Shown here piece by piece: positions 28,345 through 36,853 of a stretch of DNA of 53,841 nucleotides. The notes below the pieces were generated by a model. The model searched no databases and had not been told where the DNA came from. It worked only from the letters and a program-made list of their open reading frames with translations. How positions within the stretch are numbered: the stretch's first letter is position 1; every line of letters begins with the position of its first letter. The DNA is from Chlorobiota bacterium (GTDB taxonomy: Bacteria; Bacteroidota; Ignavibacteria; Kapaibacteriales; NICIL-2), in contig JAOAGY010000018.1 of assembly GCA_026415505.1 (NCBI GenBank), forward strand, positions 1 through 53,841, in the 5' to 3' direction. Position numbers and translations under genes: made by a program.

Positions 28345-29349
28345 TCACCGACCGAGAAAGTTCGACAAACGCAAGTGAAGCACTTCTCCATCGTCGCTCC
28401 TGAATTCGAGCTGTGCGACGGCGACTCGAACGACGCACGCTGCATGCGCGAATTGTTCTGCAAATGCGGCGAGTTTGATGGCATCCTTTTCCGTCGTCAC
28501 AATCGAGCAGGTGCCCAATCGGCGTGCAGTCTCGATAATACGCTCGGCGTCACTGCGAGTGTACCAATGATGATCTCGCCAGACGAGCATATCAGCGACG
28601 TTCACTCCTGCATCGGCACGGAGCGAGCGAGCAAATCGCTGTGGATTGGCAATCGCACAAACCGCCACGACATCACCGACTGGTGGAATTGTCGGGACAC
28701 CGTCGAGCGTTCGCCACCGCCTTATGCGGATGTACGCTTCGACCACAGGGACGTCGTCGGCAGCATAGCGAGCGACGGCTTCTCGCTCGACCCCGATTGC
28801 GCAAAGAATGTCGGCTCGGTGAAGATTTGTCAACGGTTCGCGCAGTGTACCGCAAGGTATGAGCGCATTGGACGGATCGAGTGTCGCAGCATCGACGAGC
28901 ACTATATCCACGTCGCGGTGGAGTCGGCGATGCTGGAACCCATCGTCGAGCAGGACGACGTCTGCGCCGTATTGCTCCTGTGCCAAGAGAGCACCTTCGA
29001 ATCGGTTTTCCGCTGCGATAACGACCGCTGTCGGAATTCGCTGAGCGATAAGGGCAAGTTCGTCGCCGCTCGACGTGACCGGCACTTTCGTTCCGCTGCC
29101 GTCGGCAACAACGATCGTTCCTCTCGATTGTCGTCCGTACCCACGACTGACGACAGCAACACGCAAACCTCGCCGACAAAGCCACTCCGTCAATGCGAGC
29201 ACCATCGGCGTTTTTCCCGTACCACCGACGGTGATATTACCGACGCTGACGACAGGTATTCCGACGCTGCGCACTCCGATACCTCGATCGTAGCAGCGAT
29301 TGCGCAGCGACACAACCATTGCGTAGAGAGAGCTAATCAGTCGGCGCAT
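28345..29349 (-). CDS. lpxK: Tetraacyldisaccharide 4'-kinase
   Basis: 334 residues. Phosphorylates the 4' position of the lipid A disaccharide at the inner membrane. The kinase P-loop GNITVGGTGKTP is at 37-48 after a hydrophobic amphipathic N-terminus (LISSLYAMVVSL); VVSRGYGR and VVLLDDGFQHRRLHRD (catalytic Asp region) are diagnostic. ATG at 29349 overlaps the acyltransferase gene by 17 nt. With lpxB it shows a lipid A-bearing outer membrane. Confidence 0.95.
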   Translation of the reverse strand: MRRLISSLYAMVVSLRNRCYDRGIGVRSVGIPVVSVGNITVGGTGKTPMVLALTEWLCRRGLRVAVVSRGYGRQSRGTIVVADGSGTKVPVTSSGDELALIAQRIPTAVVIAAENRFEGALLAQEQYGADVVLLDDGFQHRRLHRDVDIVLVDAATLDPSNALIPCGTLREPLTNLHRADILCAIGVEREAVARYAADDVPVVEAYIRIRRWRTLDGVPTIPPVGDVVAVCAIANPQRFARSLRADAGVNVADMLVWRDHHWYTRSDAERIIETARRLGTCSIVTTEKDAIKLAAFAEQFAHAACVVRVAVAQLEFRSDDGEVLHLRLSNFLGR

Positions 29350-29911
29350 ATCGTTGCTGGAGCGATCTGCAATAATCGAGGACCGCATTGTCTGTCAGCT
29401 CGGCAGGAATGTGCATTGCTGGCGATATTTCGATGGTCACGCGCGCAAGCGGCAATGGCAACAAAAAGCGATCCCACGAGCGCCGAAAGCGCCATGCCCA
29501 ACGACAATGCACCCGGCACCAGTAGAGCGGCACGCCGGCATGTTGCGCACAGACGACCGCACCGCGTTTGACGGTGCCGCGCGGTCCTCGTGGTCCATCG
29601 GGCGTAATCAAGACCAAGCAACCGCCTTTGGCGTGCTCGATCAGATCGTTGAGTGCATGAGCACCGCCGCGCGAGGATGAACCGCGCACGCACCTGTACT
29701 TCCAGCGGTGCAGCACTGCCGCAAGTAGCTCACCATCGCGGCTCGAACTGACGAGCGCAACCGCGCCACGCCCGGCAAACAGCGCCCACACCGGCAGCAT
29801 GTGACCATGCCAAAATGCAACGACACCACGTTCGGGAACAACACCATGAATGTGGAGCCGCCACGTGCGTCTCAAAAGCGAGAGCAAAAACACAGCCACC
29901 TGTGCTTTCAT
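29333..29911 (-). CDS. LPLAT-type acyltransferase (DUF374 family)
   Basis: 192 residues. Motifs FWHGHMLP (33-40), SRDGE (57-61), RGSSSRGG and ITPDGPRGPRG are those of the DUF374 lysophospholipid-acyltransferase-like group; H35 or H37 would be the catalytic His. The N-terminus is hydrophobic with basic residues, a likely membrane contact. Its place between lpxB (4-nt overlap) and lpxK (17-nt overlap) points to acylation of lipid A or its precursor, replacing a classical LpxL/LpxM, but that is an inference. Confidence 0.85.
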   Translation of the reverse strand: MKAQVAVFLLSLLRRTWRLHIHGVVPERGVVAFWHGHMLPVWALFAGRGAVALVSSSRDGELLAAVLHRWKYRCVRGSSSRGGAHALNDLIEHAKGGCLVLITPDGPRGPRGTVKRGAVVCAQHAGVPLYWCRVHCRWAWRFRRSWDRFLLPLPLARVTIEISPAMHIPAELTDNAVLDYCRSLQQRYAPTD

Positions 29912-31005
29912 CGGCGAGCCAGCAGATGAACAATCCGATCAGCGATGCGACCACTGGTACCGCTCCCCCCGAGTTGCGAGCGGATGTGTTCGGCGGCATG
30001 CCGCTGCTGTTCAATGCTGTGTGGATCGTCGAGTAGTCGCATGACTGTTTGCTCGATGCGTTCTGTGCGGGACGTCCACTGCACAATTTCGGGCACGACT
30101 TTCTTGCCGGCAATAATGTTCGGAAGCGCGATGTACGGAATACGCACCACGAGTCGCCCGACGACATACGTGCCGAGCGAGGCTCGATAGACGACAACTT
30201 GGGCAGCACCTGCCAAGAGCGCTTCGAGCGTCGTCGTTCCTGCTTTGACGATCGCAATGGATGCCCGCAGGAGCAACGATTCGACATCGGATTCGAAAGA
30301 GACATCCGGCGGGATGCTACCGTGCGAGGGTCGTTCGACTCCGACAGCAAATTCCAACTCCGGGCGACGCTGGCGGAGTTGCACTGCCGCATGCAGCAGT
30401 GGTTGCAGGTGCAACGCTCGCTCGTGCTGACGCCAACCCGGAAGCAAGGCTATCAGATGAGGCTGTTTGCCGGTGTAGCCGCGTTCGGCGTATCGTGGAT
30501 TGTCGAGCAAGGGATGCCCGTGGAATTCCGCTTCGATACCGTAGCGCTGGAAGAACTCCACTTCGAACGGAAGAATCACAAAAAGGCGATCCACCGCTGC
30601 TGCCAGCCGCGCAGCTCGCCACTGTCCCCATGCCCAGAGTTGCGGCGCGATGTACCAAAACACCGGCACACCGCGACTGCGTAGCTGCCGCGCCAAGGGA
30701 AGATTGAAACCGGGATAATCAACCGGGATGAACACGTCGAACTTCTCGTTCATGCCGAACTGGCGAGCCGCCTCGAACGCCCCGCGCAGCGTGCGATACT
30801 GGCGAACAACTTCCGAAAAGCCGCTGACACTGATCGCTTCGAAAGCCAACGGAACGATCGGCTTCAGTCCCACAGCATGCATCGCCGGTCCGCCAATGCC
30901 GACAAATTCGGTATCCGGGACGCGGTCTCGGAGAGCAGCCATCAAGCGTGCCGCATGAATGTCGCCGCTGCGATCTCCCGCGACGATGAACACTCGGAGT
31001 CCCAT
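29908..31005 (-). CDS. lpxB: Lipid-A-disaccharide synthase
   Basis: 365 residues, GT-B family 19. Joins UDP-diacylglucosamine and lipid X. Diagnostic stretches: VDYPGFNLPLA, FWYIAPQLWAWG, HGHPLLD, LLPGWRQHE (usually LPGSR) and VKAGTTTLEALLAGA. The N-terminal loop reads AGDRSGD where AGExSGD is usual. An ATG at 31005 and a GTG one codon upstream are both possible. Cotranscribed with the DUF374 gene and lpxK. Confidence 0.95.
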   Translation of the reverse strand: MGLRVFIVAGDRSGDIHAARLMAALRDRVPDTEFVGIGGPAMHAVGLKPIVPLAFEAISVSGFSEVVRQYRTLRGAFEAARQFGMNEKFDVFIPVDYPGFNLPLARQLRSRGVPVFWYIAPQLWAWGQWRAARLAAAVDRLFVILPFEVEFFQRYGIEAEFHGHPLLDNPRYAERGYTGKQPHLIALLPGWRQHERALHLQPLLHAAVQLRQRRPELEFAVGVERPSHGSIPPDVSFESDVESLLLRASIAIVKAGTTTLEALLAGAAQVVVYRASLGTYVVGRLVVRIPYIALPNIIAGKKVVPEIVQWTSRTERIEQTVMRLLDDPHSIEQQRHAAEHIRSQLGGSGTSGRIADRIVHLLARR

Positions 31006-31010
31006 CACAA

Positions 31011-31676
31011 CTACAGCAACGGTTGTTGTTCGTCCTCGATCGGCAACAATAGCGACGGGTCGTCGTTAGCGACACTACCGACGCGCTTGGAGACTGCATA
31101 GTATCGCCACGGTATGTCAGGGGCAGCAAGTACCGCATCGAGTGCAACAGTTGCTTCGCATTCGGGTGAAAGCCACAGGTCGAGAACGCCGAGCGGAACA
31201 ACGACAGGCATTCGATCGTGAAGATGTGCTATGGACGAATCGGCGCTGCGCGTCAGAAGAGCACAGCGATAGTAGGCGCGTCCGGTTTCGATGTCATTGT
31301 CTGCTGCAAATACAGCAGCAAAACCGAGCAGTGGCATACCCTCGGCTGTAATGTAGTACGGCTGACGCCGCCGATCGCCCGACCACTCGAAAAAACCGCT
31401 GGCGGGAACGACACATCGCCCAACACGGAGGAATCGGCGAAATGCCGGTTTCTCGGCGATCGTTTCGCTCCGGATATTGATGAGCAAGCCACTATCACGC
31501 CTCCGGAGTCCCCAAATCGGTTCGAGAATGCATCGAGCACTTGCGCCATTCGACGCGACGACGAAAATTTGTTGACCCGGAGCGATGTTGTATCGCGGGC
31601 GGAATCGGTCGAGCCGCACATCGAAGGTGCGCTCGATGTCCTCCTCGGTAGCTGCCAGAACAAAGCGACCGCACAT
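31011..31676 (-). CDS. SOS-response-associated peptidase, YedK/HMCES type
   Basis: 221 residues. The family binds abasic sites in single-stranded DNA through a covalent link to Cys2. Here C2 (MCGRF), RYNIAPGQ, NIRSETI, GFFEW (active Glu) and LHDRMPVV (His) are all present, so it should be active. It sits 5 nt upstream of lpxB and 22 nt downstream of frr. No LexA-like operator is obvious in front. Confidence 0.93.
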   Translation of the reverse strand: MCGRFVLAATEEDIERTFDVRLDRFRPRYNIAPGQQIFVVASNGASARCILEPIWGLRRRDSGLLINIRSETIAEKPAFRRFLRVGRCVVPASGFFEWSGDRRRQPYYITAEGMPLLGFAAVFAADNDIETGRAYYRCALLTRSADSSIAHLHDRMPVVVPLGVLDLWLSPECEATVALDAVLAAPDIPWRYYAVSKRVGSVANDDPSLLLPIEDEQQPLL

Positions 31677-31698
31677 AATGCAGCCCGTGCAAGGGCGC

Positions 31699-32259
31699 TT
31701 AGTCGTTCATGATCTCGTGTTCTTTGCGCTCGACGATTTGATCAATTTCCTTGACGAACCGATCGGTGTAACGCTGAACCTCCTCCTCTGCCCGTTTGCG
31801 TTCGTCTTCGGAGAAACCTTCCTCCTTCTCGGCTTTCTTGAGATGCTCGATCGCATCGCGCCGAACCTGGCGAACAGCAACTTTTGTTTCTTCCGCCATT
31901 TTGCGACAGCTTTTGACGATTTCTTTGCGTCGTTCTTCGGTCAGCGGTGGAATGGGAATGCGGATGACAGCGCCATCATTGGTGGGGTTGAGACCCAAAT
32001 CGCTGGCTTTGATTGCCTTCTCGATTTCGGCGAGCATCGAGCGTTCCCATGGCTGGATGACGATCATCCGTGGTTCGGGGACCGAGATACTGCCGACTTG
32101 TTGCAGTGGCGTCGGTGTGCCATAGTAGTTGACGCGTACTCCGTCGAGCATCGCAACGGACGCGCGTCCTGTTCTCACGCGTGCAAGCTGGTGCTGCAAA
32201 TGCTCGACTGCTTTGCTCATGCGTTGCTGTGCATCGTTCAAGATCGCAGAGATCGGCAT
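31699..32259 (-). CDS. frr: Ribosome recycling factor
   Basis: 186 residues, typical size. Splits post-termination ribosomes together with EF-G. RVRTGRASVAMLDGVRVNYYG and NPTNDGAVIRIPIPPLTEERRKE are the family hallmarks; the rest is the long three-helix bundle. Lies 38 nt downstream of pyrH in the classic order rpsB-tsf-pyrH-frr. Confidence 0.98.
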   Translation of the reverse strand: MPISAILNDAQQRMSKAVEHLQHQLARVRTGRASVAMLDGVRVNYYGTPTPLQQVGSISVPEPRMIVIQPWERSMLAEIEKAIKASDLGLNPTNDGAVIRIPIPPLTEERRKEIVKSCRKMAEETKVAVRQVRRDAIEHLKKAEKEEGFSEDERKRAEEEVQRYTDRFVKEIDQIVERKEHEIMND

Positions 32260-32297
32260 AGGGACTTGTCGAGGTTGGTGACACAGTCAGAGCAAAA

Positions 32298-33029
32298 CTA
32301 CTGCACGATTTCGCCGTTGCTGACGATCGTGGCAATGGGTTCGCCGACAATCAATCGGTACAGGTTGCCCGGCGTCTGTGCATCGAAGACAAGGATCGGA
32401 AGATTGTTTTCTTGGCACAGCGTGATCGCTGTCAGGTCCATGACCTTCAAACCGTAATCGAGCACTTGACGGTATGTCAATTGCTCGAACCGGCGAGCAT
32501 CGGGGTGAATTTCCGGATCGGCATCGTAGATACCGTCCACGCGCGTACCTTTGATGATGCACTCGGCTTCGATTTCGATTGCTCGCAATGCTGCGGCAGT
32601 GTCGGTCGTGAAGTACGGATTGCCCGTACCGGCACCGAAAATGACGACGCGTCCTTTTTCCAAGTGTCGGATGGCACGACGCCGAATGAACGGTTCGGCG
32701 ATTTGCGCCATGTGGATAGCAGTTTGCAAACGAGTTTGCAAACCCAAAGCTTCCAGTGCGTTTTGCAAACCGAGAGCATTGATGACGGTCGCCAGCATCC
32801 CCATATAGTCAGCCGAGACCTTGTCAATTCCTGCAGCAGCAGCCTGAGAACCACGAAAAATGTTTCCTCCTCCGATGACGATGCCGATCTGCACACCGAG
32901 CGCATGAACTTGCGCAATGTCGGTAGCGAACTGCCGAAGCATTGCCGGATCAATGCCGTAGCTCTGCGTGCCCATCAAGGACTCGCCGCTGAGTTTGAGC
33001 AGGATACGGCGATACTTCGGCGTACTCAT
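32298..33029 (-). CDS. pyrH: UMP kinase
   Basis: 243 residues, amino-acid-kinase fold. Converts UMP to [29 protein letters not shown] and [25 protein letters not shown] (catalytic Asp region) are unmistakable. It is 18 nt downstream of tsf, in the conserved translation cluster. Confidence 0.98.
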   Translation of the reverse strand: MSTPKYRRILLKLSGESLMGTQSYGIDPAMLRQFATDIAQVHALGVQIGIVIGGGNIFRGSQAAAAGIDKVSADYMGMLATVINALGLQNALEALGLQTRLQTAIHMAQIAEPFIRRRAIRHLEKGRVVIFGAGTGNPYFTTDTAAALRAIEIEAECIIKGTRVDGIYDADPEIHPDARRFEQLTYRQVLDYGLKVMDLTAITLCQENNLPILVFDAQTPGNLYRLIVGEPIATIVSNGEIVQ

Positions 33030-33047
33030 CGGTGAATCGAACGATCG

Positions 33048-33884
33048 TTAGGCAGTCTCGCCGAGCGCATATCGGCGGAATCCGATCACTGCGACACCCT
33101 CACCGAGCTGCGCGACGATGTCGGCGACTGTCTTGCTTGCGTCTTTGACGAACGACTGTTCGAGCAAGCATTGCTCTTGGAAAAACTTTTCCAGCCGATT
33201 GGTTGCGATTCGTTCGGCGATTTCGGGCTTTTTGCCTTCGTTGAGCGCTTGTTCTTTCCCGATTTCGATTTCTTTGGCAACGACATCGGCAGGAACATCG
33301 TTGCGCGAGACGTAGCGAGGACTCATCGCTGCGATCTGCATGGCAATATCGCGGAGCGTCGGATGATCAGGAGGCAGCGACGCATTGACTTCCAGGACAA
33401 CCGCTAACCGATTGCCGGCATGATTGTAGGCAGTCAGGGTGCCGCTCGTTTGGAAGAATTCCGCGCGGCGGAGCTCGATACGTTCTTGGAACTTGGCAAA
33501 AGACTCGTCGCGAAGATTGCCGAGCGTTTTATCGCCGAGGGAATAGTTCCAGAGTGCGTCGCCGCTCGTTGCACCGGTCGCCAAAATCGCATCGGCAATC
33601 GCGTGAACGAATGCGACGAATTGCTCGTTACGCGCGACGAAGTCGGTCTCGCAGTTGACCTCGACAATTGCTGCGCGCTTTCCATCGGGACTGACGACGG
33701 CATAGGCGATCCCTTCTTTGGCAACGCGGTCTGTTCGTTTGGCAGCCGATGCAGCGCCTTTTTTCCGGAGATATTCGATTGCCGCTTGCATATCGCCGCC
33801 TGTTTCTTCGAGGGCTTTCTTGCAGTCGCCCATGCCCGCACCGGTTTTTTCGCGGAGTTGCTTGACGAGTTCAGCACTGATCAT
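33048..33884 (-). CDS. tsf: Elongation factor Ts
   Basis: 278 residues. Nucleotide exchange factor for EF-Tu. The N-terminal UBA-like domain has KQLREKTGAGMGDCKKALEE, and the EF-Tu contact motif reads NCETDFVARNEQF. The C-terminal dimerisation region is full-length, as in E. coli. It follows rpsB with a 39-nt gap. Confidence 0.98.
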   Translation of the reverse strand: MISAELVKQLREKTGAGMGDCKKALEETGGDMQAAIEYLRKKGAASAAKRTDRVAKEGIAYAVVSPDGKRAAIVEVNCETDFVARNEQFVAFVHAIADAILATGATSGDALWNYSLGDKTLGNLRDESFAKFQERIELRRAEFFQTSGTLTAYNHAGNRLAVVLEVNASLPPDHPTLRDIAMQIAAMSPRYVSRNDVPADVVAKEIEIGKEQALNEGKKPEIAERIATNRLEKFFQEQCLLEQSFVKDASKTVADIVAQLGEGVAVIGFRRYALGETA

Positions 33885-33923
33885 AGGTGCATGTCCAAAG
33901 TGTGATGGGAAATATCGGCGTTG

Positions 33924-34778
33924 CTACTGTTCGCTGGACGATTCGGACGGTGGACTTGCTGTCTGACCGGCTTGCGTGCGACCACTGCCGGGACGGCGCC
34001 GTTGACGCAGCCGACGGCGTCCTGCCTGTTCGGGTGCTGCCGGTGCACTTTCCTTCGACTCGCGCTCGCCGAGTGCAGCGACGTCAGCAGCACGCGTTTT
34101 GGCGATCTGTTTGCCTTCCAGCACAGCATCGCTGATGACGTTCGCGATCAATTCGATCGTTTTGATGGAATCGTCGTTGGCGGGAATGGGATAATCCACC
34201 TCACCCGGGTCGCTGTTGGTATCCACGATCGCGATGACGGGGATACCGAGGATGTGCGCCTCCTTGACGGCGATGTCTTCTTTTTTGATGTCCACGATGA
34301 AAAGCGCACCGGGCAGCCGAGTCATATCCTCGATGCCACCGAAAACAAGGCGGAGCCGGTCGCGTTCGCGACTGAGCAAGAGCCGCTCTTTTTTAGTGAG
34401 TTTGTCGAATGTACCATCGGACTCCATTCGATCGATTGTCGCCAGGCGTTTGATGCTTCGGCGGATCGTCGAGAAGTTCGTCAGCATTCCGCCGAGCCAA
34501 CGTTCGACGACATAGGGCATTCCGCACCGTTGAGCCGCCGCTTTGATGGCTTCTTTGGCTTGAGGTTTAGTGCCGACAAAAAGGATAATCTTGCCCTCCG
34601 ACGCGATATCGAGAGCAGCCTGCCGTGCAGCATCGAGCAAGACGACCGTTTTGCGGAGATCGATGATGTGGATGCCTTCCCGCTCTCCATAAATGAAGGG
34701 GCGCATCCTGGGGTTCCATCGGCGGCGTAGGTGCCCGAAGTGCGCACCCGCCTCCAGAAGCTGTTCGATTGTGAGCAT
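33924..34778 (-). CDS. rpsB: Small-subunit ribosomal protein uS2
   Basis: 284 residues, about 40 more than E. coli uS2. The core ([75 protein letters not shown]) is canonical. The last 50 residues form an Ala/Pro/Ser tail with an Arg-rich patch ([12 protein letters not shown]), probably disordered and rRNA-contacting. No Shine-Dalgarno is visible, common for ribosomal genes in Bacteroidota-like bacteria. A hairpin lies in the leader (34,831-34,850). Confidence 0.98.
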   Translation of the reverse strand: MLTIEQLLEAGAHFGHLRRRWNPRMRPFIYGEREGIHIIDLRKTVVLLDAARQAALDIASEGKIILFVGTKPQAKEAIKAAAQRCGMPYVVERWLGGMLTNFSTIRRSIKRLATIDRMESDGTFDKLTKKERLLLSRERDRLRLVFGGIEDMTRLPGALFIVDIKKEDIAVKEAHILGIPVIAIVDTNSDPGEVDYPIPANDDSIKTIELIANVISDAVLEGKQIAKTRAADVAALGERESKESAPAAPEQAGRRRLRQRRRPGSGRTQAGQTASPPSESSSEQ

Positions 34779-34830
34779 AAGAACTGAACGTAGTGGTGTT
34801 GAACATCTGCTCTGTTCCGTGCCACGCCGA

Positions 34831-34850
34831 TTCCCTCACAAGAGAGGGAA
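34831..34850. promoter_or_regulatory. Small hairpin in the rpsI-rpsB gap
   Basis: TTCCCTC and GAGGGAA form a 7-bp stem with a 6-nt loop, in the 136-nt gap upstream of rpsB. There is no T-run on the minus strand, so it is not a standard terminator; it may be a leader structure for uS2 feedback control. The rest of the gap shows nothing clear. Confidence 0.3.
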
Positions 34851-34914
34851 CACACCATACGTGGAATTCCAGAGCATGGTAGCAGTGGGCAGCTCCACGG
34901 GAGCCGCCAAAAAA

Positions 34915-35307
34915 TCAGCGCTTGGAAAATTGAAAACGCTTGCGTGCTTTTTTCTGTCCGTACTTTTTCCGCTCGACCATTCGCGGGTCACGCGTGAGCA
35001 AGCCGTGCTGGCGAAGTACTTGGCGAAACGATGCATCGTACTCGAGCAGCGCACGCGCCAGTCCGTGGCTCATCGCGCCTGCCTGACCACTTTTGCCGCC
35101 GCCATCGGCGAGGACGACAATGTCGAACTTGCCCTCTGTTCCCGTCACATGGAGCGGACGGAGCGCTGTCAGCCGTGTCGTCACAACCGGAAAGTACTCC
35201 TCGAACGGACGACCGTTGACGGTAATCTGTCCATTACCGGGGAGAATCCGCACTCGAGCGGTTGCCTCTTTGCGCCGTCCAGTGCCGTAGAAATCTTTTA
35301 TCGCCAT
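34915..35307 (-). CDS. rpsI: Small-subunit ribosomal protein uS9
   Basis: 130 residues. [27 protein letters not shown] at the start, [20 protein letters not shown] in the middle, and the basic tail ending [17 protein letters not shown] whose last Arg/Lys reach the P-site tRNA. It lies 30 nt downstream of rplM, the conserved pair. Confidence 0.98.
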   Translation of the reverse strand: MAIKDFYGTGRRKEATARVRILPGNGQITVNGRPFEEYFPVVTTRLTALRPLHVTGTEGKFDIVVLADGGGKSGQAGAMSHGLARALLEYDASFRQVLRQHGLLTRDPRMVERKKYGQKKARKRFQFSKR

Positions 35308-35337
35308 TGCGTGATGAATCTGCGAAGTGTAACTGCG

Positions 35338-35784
35338 TTACGAGAGCTGATATGATTGCGGTTGCTGAGCACGGTGCGGATGCTGGGGACCAGCATACAC
35401 TTTCAACTTGAGCCGCATGCGGCGCCCGAGCCGATTTTTCGGGAGCATCCCATAGACAGCGTGTTCGATGACCTTCGCCGGGTCGCGCTGAATCAACTCC
35501 GCAAACGACTCGTACCGCTCACCGCCCGGATAGCCCGTGTGGCGGAAATACGTTTTCTGCTCAGCACGTTTTCCCTTGAGAACGACTTTGTCGGCGTTGA
35601 CAACGATAACGTAGTCGCCACTGTCCACGTGCGGAGTGAAGGACGGTTTATGCTTGCCGCGAATTAGTGCAGCGATACGCGACGCAAGCCGCCCAAGCGT
35701 CTGACCGCTCGCGTCAACGACCCACCAACGACGTTCGATCTCGTCAGCGCGCGCCGAGCGCGTTATTGTATCGGTCGGTTTCAC
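35338..35784 (-). CDS. rplM: Large-subunit ribosomal protein uL13
   Basis: 148 residues with a GTG start at 35784, preceded by AAAGG about nine bases upstream. [44 protein letters not shown] and [13 protein letters not shown] are typical. First gene of the translation run rplM-rpsI-rpsB-tsf-pyrH-frr; a TATTTTTG promoter element lies 44 nt upstream. Confidence 0.98.
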   Translation of the reverse strand: MKPTDTITRSARADEIERRWWVVDASGQTLGRLASRIAALIRGKHKPSFTPHVDSGDYVIVVNADKVVLKGKRAEQKTYFRHTGYPGGERYESFAELIQRDPAKVIEHAVYGMLPKNRLGRRMRLKLKVYAGPQHPHRAQQPQSYQLS

Positions 35785-35828
35785 TGTCGGTGCCTTTGAA
35801 TAGTAAACTCATTCGTACTTCGAGGGCG

Positions 35829-35836
35829 CAAAAATA
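35829..35836 (-). promoter_or_regulatory. Bacteroidota-type -7 element for rplM operon
   Basis: Minus-strand TATTTTTG, exact TAnnTTTG, same octamer as in front of the LolD-like gene. It lies in the 113-nt gap between the J-domain gene and rplM. Confidence 0.55.
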
Positions 35837-35897
35837 CGGCGGCAAGGCAAATTCTCATCGCAACACCGACCGACGGCGGACGCGACGATGCGGCGGT

Positions 35898-36818
35898 TTA
35901 TGCCCTCATCGGCGAAAAATACGTGTGTTCGAAGAATGTGTCTTGGAAAACTTCGTCGGGAACGTGATCGGCACGCGCCGATCGGAGGTGTTCCTCCCAC
36001 TGTCCCGCACCCGATAACCGGAGATGCTCGATAGCCTGTGCGGCAAGTCGGCGTTGACGCTCGATCTGTTGTTGGAGAGCGGCACGCCGTTGTGCTATCC
36101 ACGTTGGATCATCCAAATGAGGTACGGCTGCGATCGGTTCTTCCTCTGCTATCCGTTCGAGGCGACGCCGCTCGTAATCGAGCCTGTAGAGCAGCCTTCG
36201 ATAGACGCGGGAATATTCTTCGACCGACGCCGATACCACACGATACTGCGCCTCGATACACACGACCGAGTGCACGGCACGAAGTCGCTGCAGGTCGCCA
36301 GTTTGGTAGGCATCTTGAACCACCGACCAAAATCGCGCAAAAAGATCGGCATCGCCATCGCGGTCGGGATGCAGGTATTTGACCAGCTCGCGGTAGAGCT
36401 GAGCACACAACCGTGCACGGTCTGTTTGCTGAGCTCTGCTTTGGTCGCCGGAGGTTTGTTGCGTCGCCGAGGAAGCCTTGTCGGGCTGCACACGATCGCG
36501 ATACATGCGGTGCTCGCGCTCGACCAATTGACATATGCGGCGCAAGAGGTCATCGGTGATCGGCTCGCCGCGGCGCCGGTACAGTTCGACGAGTTCGCAC
36601 AAACGTTGCACTTGTGCAGTGCGGAGCGTCTCCACTTGCAGAGTACGTTCCAGTTCGCCGAACAGCTCGGCATACCGATCGAGAACATACGGGCGGACGT
36701 CCATCACAAGATGCAAGTACTGGCACAGCACTTCTCGCAGTTCGGTTCGCATCTGGACAATTGCCAGCCGATAGAACTGCACTGCAGGATGGACGACGAG
36801 AGCGCCTACATCCGTCAT
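35898..36818 (-). CDS. J-domain-like protein of unknown function
   Basis: 306 residues, mainly charged helices. A J-like segment near 138-180 (LYRELVKYLHPDRDGDADLFARFWSVVQDAY) carries the HPD tripeptide at 150-152 that stimulates DnaK-type chaperones, though it is central and not N-terminal. Flanking regions (20-110 and 195-270) look coiled-coil, with many Arg/Glu/Gln. No membrane segment. Probably a co-chaperone or a structural J-like protein. It stands 36 nt downstream of the T9SS cargo gene. Confidence 0.65.
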   Translation of the reverse strand: MTDVGALVVHPAVQFYRLAIVQMRTELREVLCQYLHLVMDVRPYVLDRYAELFGELERTLQVETLRTAQVQRLCELVELYRRRGEPITDDLLRRICQLVEREHRMYRDRVQPDKASSATQQTSGDQSRAQQTDRARLCAQLYRELVKYLHPDRDGDADLFARFWSVVQDAYQTGDLQRLRAVHSVVCIEAQYRVVSASVEEYSRVYRRLLYRLDYERRRLERIAEEEPIAAVPHLDDPTWIAQRRAALQQQIERQRRLAAQAIEHLRLSGAGQWEEHLRSARADHVPDEVFQDTFFEHTYFSPMRA

Positions 36819-36853
36819 CGGAAAAGCTATCGGAGTCGGATGATTCGAAGCAA

